Below are positions 15,283-24,281 of a stretch of DNA of 64,000 bases, one piece after another (position 1 is the first letter of the stretch; every line of letters begins with the position of its first letter). This stretch comes from an uncultured Salinimicrobium sp. (GTDB lineage: Bacteria > Bacteroidota > Bacteroidia > Flavobacteriales > Flavobacteriaceae): assembly GCA_946887075.1 (NCBI GenBank), contig CAMPKA010000007.1:1-64000 (forward strand), written 5' to 3'. Position numbers and translations under genes: made by a program. The notes beneath the pieces were generated by a model. It did not search any database, had not been told where the DNA came from, and saw only the letters and a program-made list of their open reading frames with translations.

Positions 15283-17067
15283 ATGAGCAGAATCGTTTTC
15301 GTCCTATCCTTTGCCGCCATTTTCCTAATGGCAATGCCGGGTATGGCCCAAGTTGAGATAGCGGGTCTGGACCTGATGACGCGGGAAGAATGGGAGGCTA
15401 AGCCTCCAAAAACAGGAGTGACCAGGCATATCCCAAGGTATATAACCATCCACCACACGGGCACGTTTCAAAATCCTGGAAAATCTGCCGCGGAAAAACT
15501 CCGGGCCCTCCAGAAGTTTTCTTACACAGAAGGGATGCTGGGAGATGGGGTGACACCAAAGAAGCCATGGCCGGATGTTCCCTATCACTTTTACATCGCC
15601 TCTGATGGGACAGTGGCCGAAGGAAGAGCACTTCAGTATGAGGGAGATTCCAATACCGATTATGATCTAAACGGCCATGCCCTGGTTGTGGTCGAAGGTA
15701 ATTTCCAACAGGAAAAAATTTCTGATCTCCAGTATGAAAATCTGGAAAAGGTAGTTCTTGCTCTGGCTGAGAAATACCGCATTTCCGCCGAGAATCTTTC
15801 CGGGCATAGAGACCAGGCGCAGACGTCATGTCCGGGAGCTGATCTTTATCAACTAATTCCGAAATTGAGAAGAAAAATAGACGACCTGAACAAGACAAGG
15901 GTTAAAGTGGGGGCGGAACAACTTCTTTCGAAAGCCTTTGAGCACCTGATCAAAGAAAAGCGGGTTGGGCTGGTAACCAACCACACCGGATTGCTTCCTG
16001 ATGGACAGCATCTGATCGATCTCATCGACAAACATCCCCAAAGCGAACTGTCCCTGTTGTTCGGACCAGAACATGGTCTTCGTGGAAAAGCGGACAGCCA
16101 TGTCACTGATGCCACAGATTCTGAGACAGGAGTGCCTATCATTTCGCTTTACGGGTCGCTACGCAAACCCACCCCTGAGATGCTCAGGAAAGTGGATGTG
16201 ATTATCTTCGACATCCAGGACGTCGGCGCCAGATACTATACATACATCAAGACCATGCTCCTCGTACAGGAAGCCGCCGCCGAAGCAGAAATTCCTTTTG
16301 TGGTGCTGGATCGGCCTAACCCGATTACCGGAAATCGGATAAGTGGCCCGGTTGGAAAAGCCCTGGAACCGAAGAAAGGCATAGGGGTTATCCCCATTAC
16401 CCATGGCATGACCGTTGGTGAACTCGCTCTAATGTATAACGGAGAGCGGGAGGAAAAAGGACTTAAAAAAGCTGATCTCACCGTTATTCCCCTCCAAAAT
16501 TATTCCAGGAGACAATGGTATGATGAGACAGGATTGCCTTGGATCAAACCCTCGCCCAATATGCTTACCATACATACTGCAATCGTTTATCCGGCGACGG
16601 CCATGCTCGAAGGAACCAACTATTCTGAAGGGAGGGGAACGCTTCTCCCTTTCGAACAATTCGGGGCACCCTGGGTCGATGGTCAGCAGCTGGCAGATCA
16701 TCTCAATGCTTACCAGCTCCAGGGAGTAGAATTCAGCCCAATTAGTTTCAAGCCAGATAGTATAGTTGACGGAATCGAGATATATCCTCCGAAATTCCTG
16801 GGAGATGTAGTGCATGGGGTGAAAATACATATCACGGATCGGGAGGAATTCAAATCCGCGGAAGCCGGAATCTATATTTTACATGCTCTAATGACCCTTT
16901 ATCCATCAAAACTCGAGTGGCGAAAAAGCAGAATAGATGGACTTCTGGGCACTTCTCTTGTTCGTGAACAGTTGCAAGCAGGAAAACACCCCAAAGAAAT
17001 CATTCAGGAGTGGAAGGACGACCTGGCTAGCTTTCGTGAAAAGAGAGAAAAGTTTCTGCTCTATTAA
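15283..17067 (+). CDS. Secreted amidase_2 / NamZ (DUF1343) exo-beta-N-acetylmuramidase fusion
   Basis: A 594-residue bifunctional enzyme. A signal peptide (1-22, MAMPGMAQ end) precedes a PGRP/amidase_2 domain (about 30-200) with zinc ligands His57 (ITIHHTG), His175 (SGHRDQAQ) and Cys183 (TSCPGADLY), plus Tyr101. From about 207 to the end is a DUF1343/NamZ domain with FGPEHGLRG (putative catalytic Glu263), IFDIQDVGARYYTYI and the C-terminal TNYSEGRGT. NamZ of Bacillus subtilis removes MurNAc from the non-reducing end of peptide-free glycan. Joining it to an amidase would strip the peptide and then release the sugar in one protein. Both active sites look intact. Stand-alone NamZ proteins are about 400 residues, so the extra third is a true fusion. 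Confidence 0.9.
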   Translation: MSRIVFVLSFAAIFLMAMPGMAQVEIAGLDLMTREEWEAKPPKTGVTRHIPRYITIHHTGTFQNPGKSAAEKLRALQKFSYTEGMLGDGVTPKKPWPDVPYHFYIASDGTVAEGRALQYEGDSNTDYDLNGHALVVVEGNFQQEKISDLQYENLEKVVLALAEKYRISAENLSGHRDQAQTSCPGADLYQLIPKLRRKIDDLNKTRVKVGAEQLLSKAFEHLIKEKRVGLVTNHTGLLPDGQHLIDLIDKHPQSELSLLFGPEHGLRGKADSHVTDATDSETGVPIISLYGSLRKPTPEMLRKVDVIIFDIQDVGARYYTYIKTMLLVQEAAAEAEIPFVVLDRPNPITGNRISGPVGKALEPKKGIGVIPITHGMTVGELALMYNGEREEKGLKKADLTVIPLQNYSRRQWYDETGLPWIKPSPNMLTIHTAIVYPATAMLEGTNYSEGRGTLLPFEQFGAPWVDGQQLADHLNAYQLQGVEFSPISFKPDSIVDGIEIYPPKFLGDVVHGVKIHITDREEFKSAEAGIYILHALMTLYPSKLEWRKSRIDGLLGTSLVREQLQAGKHPKEIIQEWKDDLASFREKREKFLLY

Positions 17068-17089
17068 TTTCAACTGAAAACCAGACAAC

Positions 17090-18919
17090 ATGAAAAGAAT
17101 CATTTTTCTGTTCCTACTGCTAAGTCATGGGGCTCAATCCCAGGAATTCAAATTCGCCTTTGTCACTGATGTTCACATCGGTGCTTCGACGTCAGAAGAA
17201 GACTTGCAGAGAACCATTGCAGATATTAATAATTTTGAGGATCTGGACTTCGCCCTCTTTACAGGAGATATCACCGAAATGGGCACAGATCGGGAGATTG
17301 CGCTGGCGGAAGACCTTATCAGTAAGCTCGATATACCTTATTACGTTCTTCCCGGGAACCATGACACTGGCTGGTCTGAATCCGGCGGGGTCAGCTTTAT
17401 TGATGAGTTCGGTTCGGATAAATTCGTCTTCGAACATGAGGGTTTTAAGTTTATCGGAACTGCTTCCGGTCCTTATGTAAGGATGTCCGACGGCCATATT
17501 CCGCGAGATGCGATTGTATGGCTCGACAGCGTTCTGAAGTCCACTCCGAGAGACCAGCCAATCATTTTCATCAATCATTATCCCCTCAACAATAGCCTGG
17601 ATAACTGGTTTGAAGCTACAGATCGCCTCCGCGGCTATAACACCCAGTTCGCGCTTTGTGGCCATGGCCATCGAAACCGCGCCTTAAATTTTGAGGGAAT
17701 CCCGGGCACTATGGGCCGCTCCAATCTCCGCGCAGATGGGGAAATCGGTGGGTACAATATCGTGCAGGTGGAAAACGGAGTGGCGACTTTTTCTGAAAGA
17801 AACCCTGGAAAAGAAACCAAAAAGGCCTGGCGGGAAATTGCATTGGGAGACCGGGTGTATGACCAGAATGAAATTTTCGAGAGACCTTCTTATGCGATAA
17901 ATGATTCTTTCCCAGAGGTCAAAAAGCAGTGGGAATTTCATTCTGACGCCAATGTGATTTCGACTCCTGCTCATGCAGATGGAAAGATCATCTTCGGAAA
18001 CAGCAACGGGAAAATACAGGCCTTATCTGAAGCAACAGGAAAACCAGTGTGGACTGTTCAGACCGAAGGAGGAATCTTCTCCTCGCCAGCAGTATTCAAG
18101 GAATCTGTTATTCTGGGTTCCGGAAACGGTAATATTTACAGCCTTGGGATTAATGATGGACAATTGAAATGGAAATTTACTACCGAGGCCGCGGTTCTTG
18201 GGTCTCCTATTGTCAAGGACAAAAAGGTGTTCATAGGTGGTAGCGACGGAAAATTCCGCGCTCTCAATGCGGCAACAGGGCAGGAAATATGGAGCTTTGC
18301 CGGACTGGAGGGGCCAGTTGTGAGCACACCGCTCCTCTATGATGGGAAAGTCATCTTCGGAGCCTGGGACCGGCATCTATATGCACTTGATCAGAAAACC
18401 GGAGCGCTGGTATGGAAGTGGGACAATGGATCCCAGAACCGCATGTTCTCACCAGCAATGAATATCCCCGTTGCAGCTGAGGGTGTGGTCTATATCGTAG
18501 CCCCGGACCGCTTTCTTTCTGCTATCGATGCAGAGACCGGAAAAACCTTATGGCGAACTGACCAGGCGACGGTCCGAGAGTCAATCGGAATTACGACTGA
18601 CAAAGATGCTATATTAGGGAAAACCATGAACGACACCATCGTCGCCTTTGAGACCAACGGGGAAATGGCAAAGGTGAGATGGAAGATGGATGTCGGCTTT
18701 GGATACGATCACGTTCCTTCCATGTTGTTCGAAAAAAATGGAAATGTGTTCTTTGGAACCAGGAATGGAATCGTCTACAGCATTGATCCAGAGAAAAAGA
18801 AGATCAACTGGGCACACAAAATAGATAACTCCATGGTGAATACCATCCGGCTGCTAGGCAACAAACGCCTTGTCGCTGCAACGATGGATGGGAAAATAGC
18901 TATTTTGTCCTGGAGGTAA
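17090..18919 (+). CDS. Secreted calcineurin-like phosphoesterase with PQQ-type beta-propeller
   Basis: A 609-residue protein with a signal peptide (about 1-18, ending GAQSQ). The N-terminal metallophosphoesterase (about 20-230) shows all metal motifs: FVTDVHIG, FTGDITE, LPGNHD, INHYPL and CGHGHRN. The C-terminal part (about 280-609) has repeated blades with the pattern AxxGxxxW (for example SEATGKPVWTVQTEGG, NAATGQEIWSF, DAETGKTLW), a PQQ/BamB-type propeller probably used for binding. The substrate is unknown. Position directly after the amidase-NamZ gene (22-base gap) suggests a role in removing phosphodiester- or phosphomonoester-linked wall decorations; that is inference. Confidence 0.82.
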   Translation: MKRIIFLFLLLSHGAQSQEFKFAFVTDVHIGASTSEEDLQRTIADINNFEDLDFALFTGDITEMGTDREIALAEDLISKLDIPYYVLPGNHDTGWSESGGVSFIDEFGSDKFVFEHEGFKFIGTASGPYVRMSDGHIPRDAIVWLDSVLKSTPRDQPIIFINHYPLNNSLDNWFEATDRLRGYNTQFALCGHGHRNRALNFEGIPGTMGRSNLRADGEIGGYNIVQVENGVATFSERNPGKETKKAWREIALGDRVYDQNEIFERPSYAINDSFPEVKKQWEFHSDANVISTPAHADGKIIFGNSNGKIQALSEATGKPVWTVQTEGGIFSSPAVFKESVILGSGNGNIYSLGINDGQLKWKFTTEAAVLGSPIVKDKKVFIGGSDGKFRALNAATGQEIWSFAGLEGPVVSTPLLYDGKVIFGAWDRHLYALDQKTGALVWKWDNGSQNRMFSPAMNIPVAAEGVVYIVAPDRFLSAIDAETGKTLWRTDQATVRESIGITTDKDAILGKTMNDTIVAFETNGEMAKVRWKMDVGFGYDHVPSMLFEKNGNVFFGTRNGIVYSIDPEKKKINWAHKIDNSMVNTIRLLGNKRLVAATMDGKIAILSWR

Positions 18920-18963
18920 GTCAATCGGATAGGAAAATAACAGGGTACGCGAAACAACACGCT

Positions 18964-19785
18964 ATGAAATTTAAATTTTCTGAACCGGCCTTCCTGCTCC
19001 TGGCATTCCTCTTTCTCGAATTTTCTTCATATGCCCAGGAAATCCCAGGTGAAAGTGGACCCACCCTAAGAATCCTGACGTACAACATATTACATGGTGC
19101 CACCACGACAGGCGCGTATGACCTGAATCAGGTTGCACAGGTAATCAGGAAGATTGATCCTGACATTACTGCCATCCAGGAAGTCGACTTCAGAACCAGG
19201 CGTTCAAAAAACCTTGATGTCGCAACAGAGCTGGCTATTAAAACCCAAATGGTTCCGGTCTTTGCTAAGGCAACCGACTACGACGGGGGCGCATACGGCC
19301 AGGCCATTCTCTCCCGCTGGCCCCTCGTAAAAGCCAGTACGATCAGGCTTCCGGGCCACCCGGAGAAGGAGCCGCGTATAGCCGTTGAGGCTGTGATCGC
19401 GCTTCCTTCAGGTGATACAATACAGTTCATAGGAACCCATTTAGATCACGTTAAGAGGGATACGGACAGAAAAGTCCAGGCCGAGGCAATTAACAAGCTG
19501 CTTGCCAAAACCGATCACCCGGTGATTTTAGCCGGGGACCTTAACGACCATCCAGGAAGCAGGACAATTGGCCTTTTGGAGTCTAAATGGACGTCATCCT
19601 ATGAGGCCCGAGATCCCCAACCGACCTTTCCTTCTCATTCCCCGCAAAAAAAGATCGATTATATTATGGTCGCTCCAAAAGGCCGTTGGAAGGTGAGAAA
19701 GACAAAAGTATTTTGTAATGAGACTGCTTCAGACCACTGTGCCTACCTGGTAGAACTGGAGCTACTTCCGGCAATCAACAGATAG
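18964..19785 (+). CDS. Secreted endonuclease/exonuclease/phosphatase (EEP) family protein
   Basis: A 273-residue protein with a signal peptide (about 1-24, ending SYAQE). The EEP fold is shown by RILTYNILHG, the metal Glu in AIQEVD, GTHLDH, the GDLNDHPGS metal/catalytic motif, IDYIM and the terminal SDHCAYLVEL. Members cut DNA, phosphoinositides, sphingomyelin or other phosphodiesters and phosphomonoesters. The extracytoplasmic location and neighbourhood argue for nutrient or wall-polymer processing rather than DNA repair. Last gene of the rightward operon; it meets the leftward ykfC-like gene with a 17-base gap and no visible terminator. Confidence 0.82.
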   Translation: MKFKFSEPAFLLLAFLFLEFSSYAQEIPGESGPTLRILTYNILHGATTTGAYDLNQVAQVIRKIDPDITAIQEVDFRTRRSKNLDVATELAIKTQMVPVFAKATDYDGGAYGQAILSRWPLVKASTIRLPGHPEKEPRIAVEAVIALPSGDTIQFIGTHLDHVKRDTDRKVQAEAINKLLAKTDHPVILAGDLNDHPGSRTIGLLESKWTSSYEARDPQPTFPSHSPQKKIDYIMVAPKGRWKVRKTKVFCNETASDHCAYLVELELLPAINR

Positions 19786-19802
19786 CTCGTTCGGAGATCA
19801 AA

Positions 19803-21032
19803 TCAATTAATGAGGATTGAATCCTTCTTTTGGGTAAACAGATCACTCTCTGCCAAGCGAATAATCTGCTCTCCTCCCTCTTTGCCAATCAAGCGTTTTG
19901 TCTTCAGGTAACGGTTGTAATTATAGGCATCGAAATCAGTTGCGGTGGTGTCAAAATTGCTGATATGGACGTCGCCCATTGCATGGATAAATTTGTTGTC
20001 TCCAATCCACATTCCCACATGTACAACTCGTTCTTTAGTGCTGTCTGTTGCAGGCCTGCCAAAGAAAAGAAGATCCCCTGGTCTGAGGTTTTTAAATGAT
20101 TTTGTCGTATCGACCAGATCGCCTGTGTGTACCTGTTGGGAAGCATCCCGAGGAAGCACGATTCCGTTTAGGAAATATATGGTTTTTGTAAACCCGCTAC
20201 AGTCCATTCCTTTGGTAGAAGTTCCTCCCCATAAATAAGGGGCCCCCATCATGGTTTTAGATATTGCTACAAAATCTTCTTCCTTTTGGTCCAACTTCTC
20301 CACCCAGTCCTGATAAGTCTTGGCCTCACTCTGTACCACATAGCCCAATCTCCCGTCAGGATACCTGACCTCAAAAAATCCGTTCTTTTCCCCTAACAAT
20401 TCCAGAATATTCCCCGCCACAAGATCCGATACAACTTGTGAATTTCCATTTGGTTGAGCATATGCAAATCCAAAGGGCTCCGTATATATGATTTTTTCTG
20501 CAGCATGCCAGGAGTGAAACTCCTCTTTTGAAAGTGGTATTACCCCGCCATAATCTGTCCACGCCAGATAACCGTCTGGTGTTTGAATGAGAAACCAATT
20601 GTCTTTCTCTTTCAAAATATTGACCGGCGTTCCCAGGGTGGCTTGAGTGACAAGTTGAGAAGCATGTTCCGGTGCTTCCCGTAAATTGGCCACCGAGATT
20701 TCAATTAAACCGCGTGTTTTCCCATCTAAGGCTTCTTTAGAAGGCAAAATCTGAATGCTATCGATGAATTTAATATTCTCCTCCCGGAGTTTGTCTTTTA
20801 ATTCCTCTACGGCATTCTTCAGGTTGGATTCACCTTTGAGAATATAACCATCATCCTGGGAAATGGCTTGGACATCAAAAAGTGCCACCCGGCTGTCAGG
20901 AGCAAACTGGGACGCTATATTCGCGATATGTTCCTGGGCTATATTCGGCTTTTCATCTGCGCTTTTTTCCCTTGACTCACAAGCCCCGAGGATTAAAATC
21001 ATACCTGTGCATAAAACATAACAAAGTTTCAT
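19803..21032 (-). CDS. NlpC/P60 (C40) endopeptidase lipoprotein, YkfC-like
   Basis: A 409-residue lipoprotein (lipobox LGAC, Cys18). Two SH3-like domains (about 105-165 and 185-235) precede the catalytic NlpC/P60 domain (about 250-375) with Cys278 (KGMDCSGFT), His338 (RVVHVGMWIG) and His350. The SH3b-SH3b-NlpC/P60 order matches YkfC of Bacillus, a gamma-D-glutamyl-L-diamino acid endopeptidase that needs a free N-terminal L-Ala and releases L-Ala-gamma-D-Glu. The next gene upstream is the matching L-Ala-D/L-Glu epimerase (26-base gap), which strengthens the call. In Bacillus YkfC is not a lipoprotein, so here the cut is probably periplasmic. Confidence 0.87.
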   Translation of the reverse strand: MKLCYVLCTGMILILGACESREKSADEKPNIAQEHIANIASQFAPDSRVALFDVQAISQDDGYILKGESNLKNAVEELKDKLREENIKFIDSIQILPSKEALDGKTRGLIEISVANLREAPEHASQLVTQATLGTPVNILKEKDNWFLIQTPDGYLAWTDYGGVIPLSKEEFHSWHAAEKIIYTEPFGFAYAQPNGNSQVVSDLVAGNILELLGEKNGFFEVRYPDGRLGYVVQSEAKTYQDWVEKLDQKEEDFVAISKTMMGAPYLWGGTSTKGMDCSGFTKTIYFLNGIVLPRDASQQVHTGDLVDTTKSFKNLRPGDLLFFGRPATDSTKERVVHVGMWIGDNKFIHAMGDVHISNFDTTATDFDAYNYNRYLKTKRLIGKEGGEQIIRLAESDLFTQKKDSILIN

Positions 21033-21058
21033 AATCTGATTTTTCGTAAAAGTAAGCT

Positions 21059-22072
21059 TTATTTGAACAAAAGGGCTCCGGTACCATTTCTGTTAGGAAA
21101 ATGTGTCTTTCCTTCAAATACCTTTACCCCATCGGCTATATCGTTCTTGATCAGGAGACCCCCGTCCATATCCACATAGTCCAGTAAAGGTAGAAGCTGC
21201 GCGATTGCGGAAATCCCCACTGTGGATTCAGTCATACATCCCACCATCTTTTTCAGACCGGCCTGCTCGGCCTTCAGAAGCATTCTCAAGGCGGGGGTTA
21301 ACCCTCCGCATTTGGTGAGTTTGATATTGACGCCATGGAAATTGCCCACGCATTTTTCGATATCCCCTTCCCCCAGGCAACTCTCATCGGCAATTACAGG
21401 CAGCTCTGACTTCTCATATACCATCCGCATATCTCCTATTTTTTCTGGCGGAAGGGGCTGTTCTATAAATTCCACATTCAGCTCTTTTAAAACGCCAGAA
21501 TACGCAATGGTTTCTGCAGCAGTCCAGGCTCCGTTGGCATCAACCCGAAAAACCGAGTCCGTATGCTTCCTAAGTTCTTTCACCAGATTGAGGTCATCCT
21601 CTGTTCCCAGCTTAATTTTATACAGGGGCCAGGGAAAATCCTTGATCTTTCTGACCATGGCTTCTTTAGAGTCTATTCCGATGGTATAATTGGTCAGGGG
21701 AAGATCCTCTAAGGCTAAGCCCCAAAGCTTGTATAAAGGAAGGCCGATCCGCTTTCCGTGCAGGTCGTGCAATGCGATGTCAAGGGCACACTGCGCAAAC
21801 GGGGCTTTGCACAGTTGAGTATTCGTGATTTCCCAAAGTTCCTCAGGGGTTAAATTTATATTTTCCCGAACAAGATCCTCTACTTTCCGTATGGCAGCTA
21901 TCATCTCCTCCACCCTCACCCCATAGTAGGACGTTGCAGCAGCTTCTCCATATCCCGTAAATCCGCCGCTGGAAATTTCAACTACCAGGGTTGGCTGAAC
22001 ATCCCGGGAAGCATGGCTTATCCTAAAGGTATTCTTCAGCTCAAGATCAAATTTGTGAAATTTTAGATCCAT
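21059..22072 (-). CDS. ykfB: L-Ala-D/L-Glu epimerase (enolase superfamily dipeptide epimerase)
   Basis: A 337-residue cytosolic enzyme of the muconate lactonizing subgroup. It converts L-Ala-D-Glu from wall stem peptides into L-Ala-L-Glu, which ordinary peptidases can use. The catalytic lysine pair is in YKIKLG and in NIKLTKCGG; metal ligands are in FRVDANGAW (Asp), EQPL (Glu) and IADES (Asp). The C-terminal YVDMDGG substrate-specificity motif, which in this family includes the DxD that binds the dipeptide amino group, is present. No signal peptide, so the dipeptide must be imported. Cotranscribed with the YkfC-like gene. Symbol is used in the Bacillus sense. Confidence 0.87.
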   Translation of the reverse strand: MDLKFHKFDLELKNTFRISHASRDVQPTLVVEISSGGFTGYGEAAATSYYGVRVEEMIAAIRKVEDLVRENINLTPEELWEITNTQLCKAPFAQCALDIALHDLHGKRIGLPLYKLWGLALEDLPLTNYTIGIDSKEAMVRKIKDFPWPLYKIKLGTEDDLNLVKELRKHTDSVFRVDANGAWTAAETIAYSGVLKELNVEFIEQPLPPEKIGDMRMVYEKSELPVIADESCLGEGDIEKCVGNFHGVNIKLTKCGGLTPALRMLLKAEQAGLKKMVGCMTESTVGISAIAQLLPLLDYVDMDGGLLIKNDIADGVKVFEGKTHFPNRNGTGALLFK

Positions 22073-22308
22073 TCCTTTTGTAGTAGTATTACTGTTTTCG
22101 GGGCTTCCCCATTTTGCCTAAAGAATCTTTCAGCTGTTTCTTATTTACAGTCCTTAAAGATAAAATGTTCCGGGACAACCGAAGTCCGTCTTCACAACTT
22201 TTTTGCCATAAGAACTGAAACTTTTCAAAAAAAATTCCTTAACTTCCCTGATGGGAAAGCTACATTTCTGCCCTGAAACGCCTATCTTACACCTGATAAA
22301 GAACCAAA
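22073..22308. promoter_or_regulatory. Divergent intergenic region between epimerase and second NamZ
   Basis: This 236-base stretch separates two divergent genes and should hold promoters for both. A TACATTTC (7 of 8 matches to TAnnTTTG) lies near 22261 on the plus strand. A small hairpin TTCCC-TGAT-GGGAA (22244-22257) directly precedes it. No ORF or RNA gene was recognised. Confidence 0.35.
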
Positions 22309-23565
22309 ATGGAATTGAAAATTTATAAACACCTCTTCGTGATATGTCTGGCCCTGGTCACGGCTTCCTGCCTAGATCATGATGTTAAACAAAAGGAAAT
22401 GGCACTTCAAAATTCAGCACCTGCGGAGGATACATTGATCCTTGGAGCGAACAGGACTGAAGCCTATTTGCCTCTGATCAGGAACAAAAGGGTCGGGATC
22501 ATTGGAAACAATACCACGGTAATAAAAAAATCCCTTGGCGAATCGTCCGTGGGATCGGATCAAAAGGCCTATACTCATCTTGTAGATTCGCTTCTTGCTC
22601 TGGATGTGAACGTGGTGAAGGTCTTTGCTCCCGAACATGGTTTTAGAGGGATACAACCTGCCGGAACGAAAATAAAGGACGGGGTGGATTCTAAGACCGG
22701 CCTTCCTTTGATGTCTTTGTATGGCAGTAATACAAAACCATCAGATGATCAACTCAGAGACGTAGAGGTTCTGATATTTGATATCCAGGACGTCGGAACC
22801 AGGTTCTACACCTATATTTCTACCCTGCACCTGGTAATGGAAGCAGCGGCCGAAAACGACATACCAATCATCGTTCTGGACAGGCCGAATCCCAATGGCA
22901 GCTATATTGATGGACCCATCCTGGAACCGGAACATAAAAGTTTCGTCGGAATGGATCCCGTCCCAGTAGTGCATGGTCTCACAATCGGAGAGTATGCCAG
23001 AATGCTCAATGGAGAGCGTTTATTGGCTGATGGAGTTCAGGCGGATCTGACCGTGATTGAAATGAAGAACTACAATCATGACCTCCACTATGCCCCTCCT
23101 TTCAGACCCTCACCCAATTTACCTAATGCTCAGGCAATAAATTTGTATCCAAGTCTGTGCTTTTTTGAGGGGACCAATGTCAATGCCGGAAGGGGAACTT
23201 CACACCAGTTCCAGGTGTTCGGATCCCCTTTTCTCGATCCGCAAATATATCCATATACCTATACTCCCAGGCCCAACATGGGAGCCAAAGACCCTAAACA
23301 CAATGGAAGAACCGTCCATGGTAAAAATCTCACAGAGCATCCCAGGATCAACGAAATCAACCTAAACTGGTTGATCAATGCCTATCGCCATACAGCGGAC
23401 AAAGAGGATTTTTTCCGGGAAGGTTTTTTTACGAAGTTAGCGGGAACAGAAAAACTACAGGAGCAAATAGAATCAGGAATGACTTCGGAGGAAATCAAGT
23501 CTACATGGCAAAAGGGTCTTGAGGAATACGCGCAAATCCGGAAGAAGTACCTGATTTACGAGTAG
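22309..23565 (+). CDS. namZ: NamZ-type exo-beta-N-acetylmuramidase lipoprotein (DUF1343)
   Basis: A 418-residue lipoprotein (lipobox TASC, Cys21), the stand-alone form of the domain fused in the gene at 15283. Conserved blocks are KRVGIIGNNTT, FAPEHGFRG (putative catalytic Glu109), IFDIQDVGTRFYTYIST, VLDRPNPNG, VPVVHGLTIGEYARM and EGTNVNAGRGT. It should release MurNAc from the non-reducing end of peptide-free glycan at the cell surface or in the periplasm. It is monocistronic, divergent from the epimerase and convergent with lrgB. The two NamZ copies differ clearly and are not a recent duplication. Confidence 0.9.
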   Translation: MELKIYKHLFVICLALVTASCLDHDVKQKEMALQNSAPAEDTLILGANRTEAYLPLIRNKRVGIIGNNTTVIKKSLGESSVGSDQKAYTHLVDSLLALDVNVVKVFAPEHGFRGIQPAGTKIKDGVDSKTGLPLMSLYGSNTKPSDDQLRDVEVLIFDIQDVGTRFYTYISTLHLVMEAAAENDIPIIVLDRPNPNGSYIDGPILEPEHKSFVGMDPVPVVHGLTIGEYARMLNGERLLADGVQADLTVIEMKNYNHDLHYAPPFRPSPNLPNAQAINLYPSLCFFEGTNVNAGRGTSHQFQVFGSPFLDPQIYPYTYTPRPNMGAKDPKHNGRTVHGKNLTEHPRINEINLNWLINAYRHTADKEDFFREGFFTKLAGTEKLQEQIESGMTSEEIKSTWQKGLEEYAQIRKKYLIYE

Positions 23566-23591
23566 GTTCCACAGACTCTGGTCGTTTTCCC

Positions 23592-24281
23592 TCAGTAGAA
23601 CAGGTAAAGGATATATGGCGTCACAAATGCGGTCAACAGGCCGTTGAGGCACATGGCCATACCACTGTAGATTCCGGGAATCGCACCTTCTTCTATAGCT
23701 CGTGCCGTTCCTATGCCGTGTGCTGCTGTGCCGAGGGCTGCACCAATGGCTTTCATGCTCTTAATCCCAGAATATTTCAGAAACAGGGGACCGCACGCAT
23801 TTCCGAAGATCCCAACGGCTATAACGACACCTGCAGTGATATCCGGTATTCCTGCGACAATCTTTGTTATTTCGATCGCTATTGGAGTTGTTACGGACTT
23901 TGACGCCAGAGACCTGACCAGAAATTCCGGCATATCCAATAGGATCAGAAAAAGGATTATGCTCAGTACCCCACACACTCCTCCGGCGGTCACCGCAAGC
24001 ACCAGGATTTTAAAATCCTTCCGAAGTTGCTCATACTTTTCGTAAAAAAAGGCCCCCAAAGCGACGACTGCAGGACCGAGGAAGAAGGTCAGTACCTGAC
24101 CGCCCTGATTATAAGTCTCGAACCGGATGTCCAGAGAACTGAGTAAGGTGATGATTCCGGCAACGGCAATAAAAACGGGGTTCAGAAAAAAGACATTCCA
24201 CTTGCTCTTTAATTTTCTTGCCAGAAAATAGAAGCCAATCGTTATGATTATTCCGAAGAACGGATGGAGAACATCTTTCAT
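23592..24281 (-). CDS. lrgB: LrgB/CidB-family membrane protein
   Basis: A 229-residue protein with about seven membrane helices and the family block around residues 140-210 (ITKIVAGIPDITAGVVIAVG, then KAIGAALGTAAHGIGTARA). It overlaps the upstream lrgA by 4 bases, as is normal for CidAB/LrgAB systems. The family was first linked to murein hydrolase export and lysis, and later to pyruvate transport in Bacillus subtilis (PftAB) and Streptococcus. Lying at the end of a MurNAc-catabolic operon, it might move the lactate released by MurQ, or a derived acid; this is inference. Confidence 0.87.
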   Translation of the reverse strand: MKDVLHPFFGIIITIGFYFLARKLKSKWNVFFLNPVFIAVAGIITLLSSLDIRFETYNQGGQVLTFFLGPAVVALGAFFYEKYEQLRKDFKILVLAVTAGGVCGVLSIILFLILLDMPEFLVRSLASKSVTTPIAIEITKIVAGIPDITAGVVIAVGIFGNACGPLFLKYSGIKSMKAIGAALGTAAHGIGTARAIEEGAIPGIYSGMAMCLNGLLTAFVTPYILYLFY

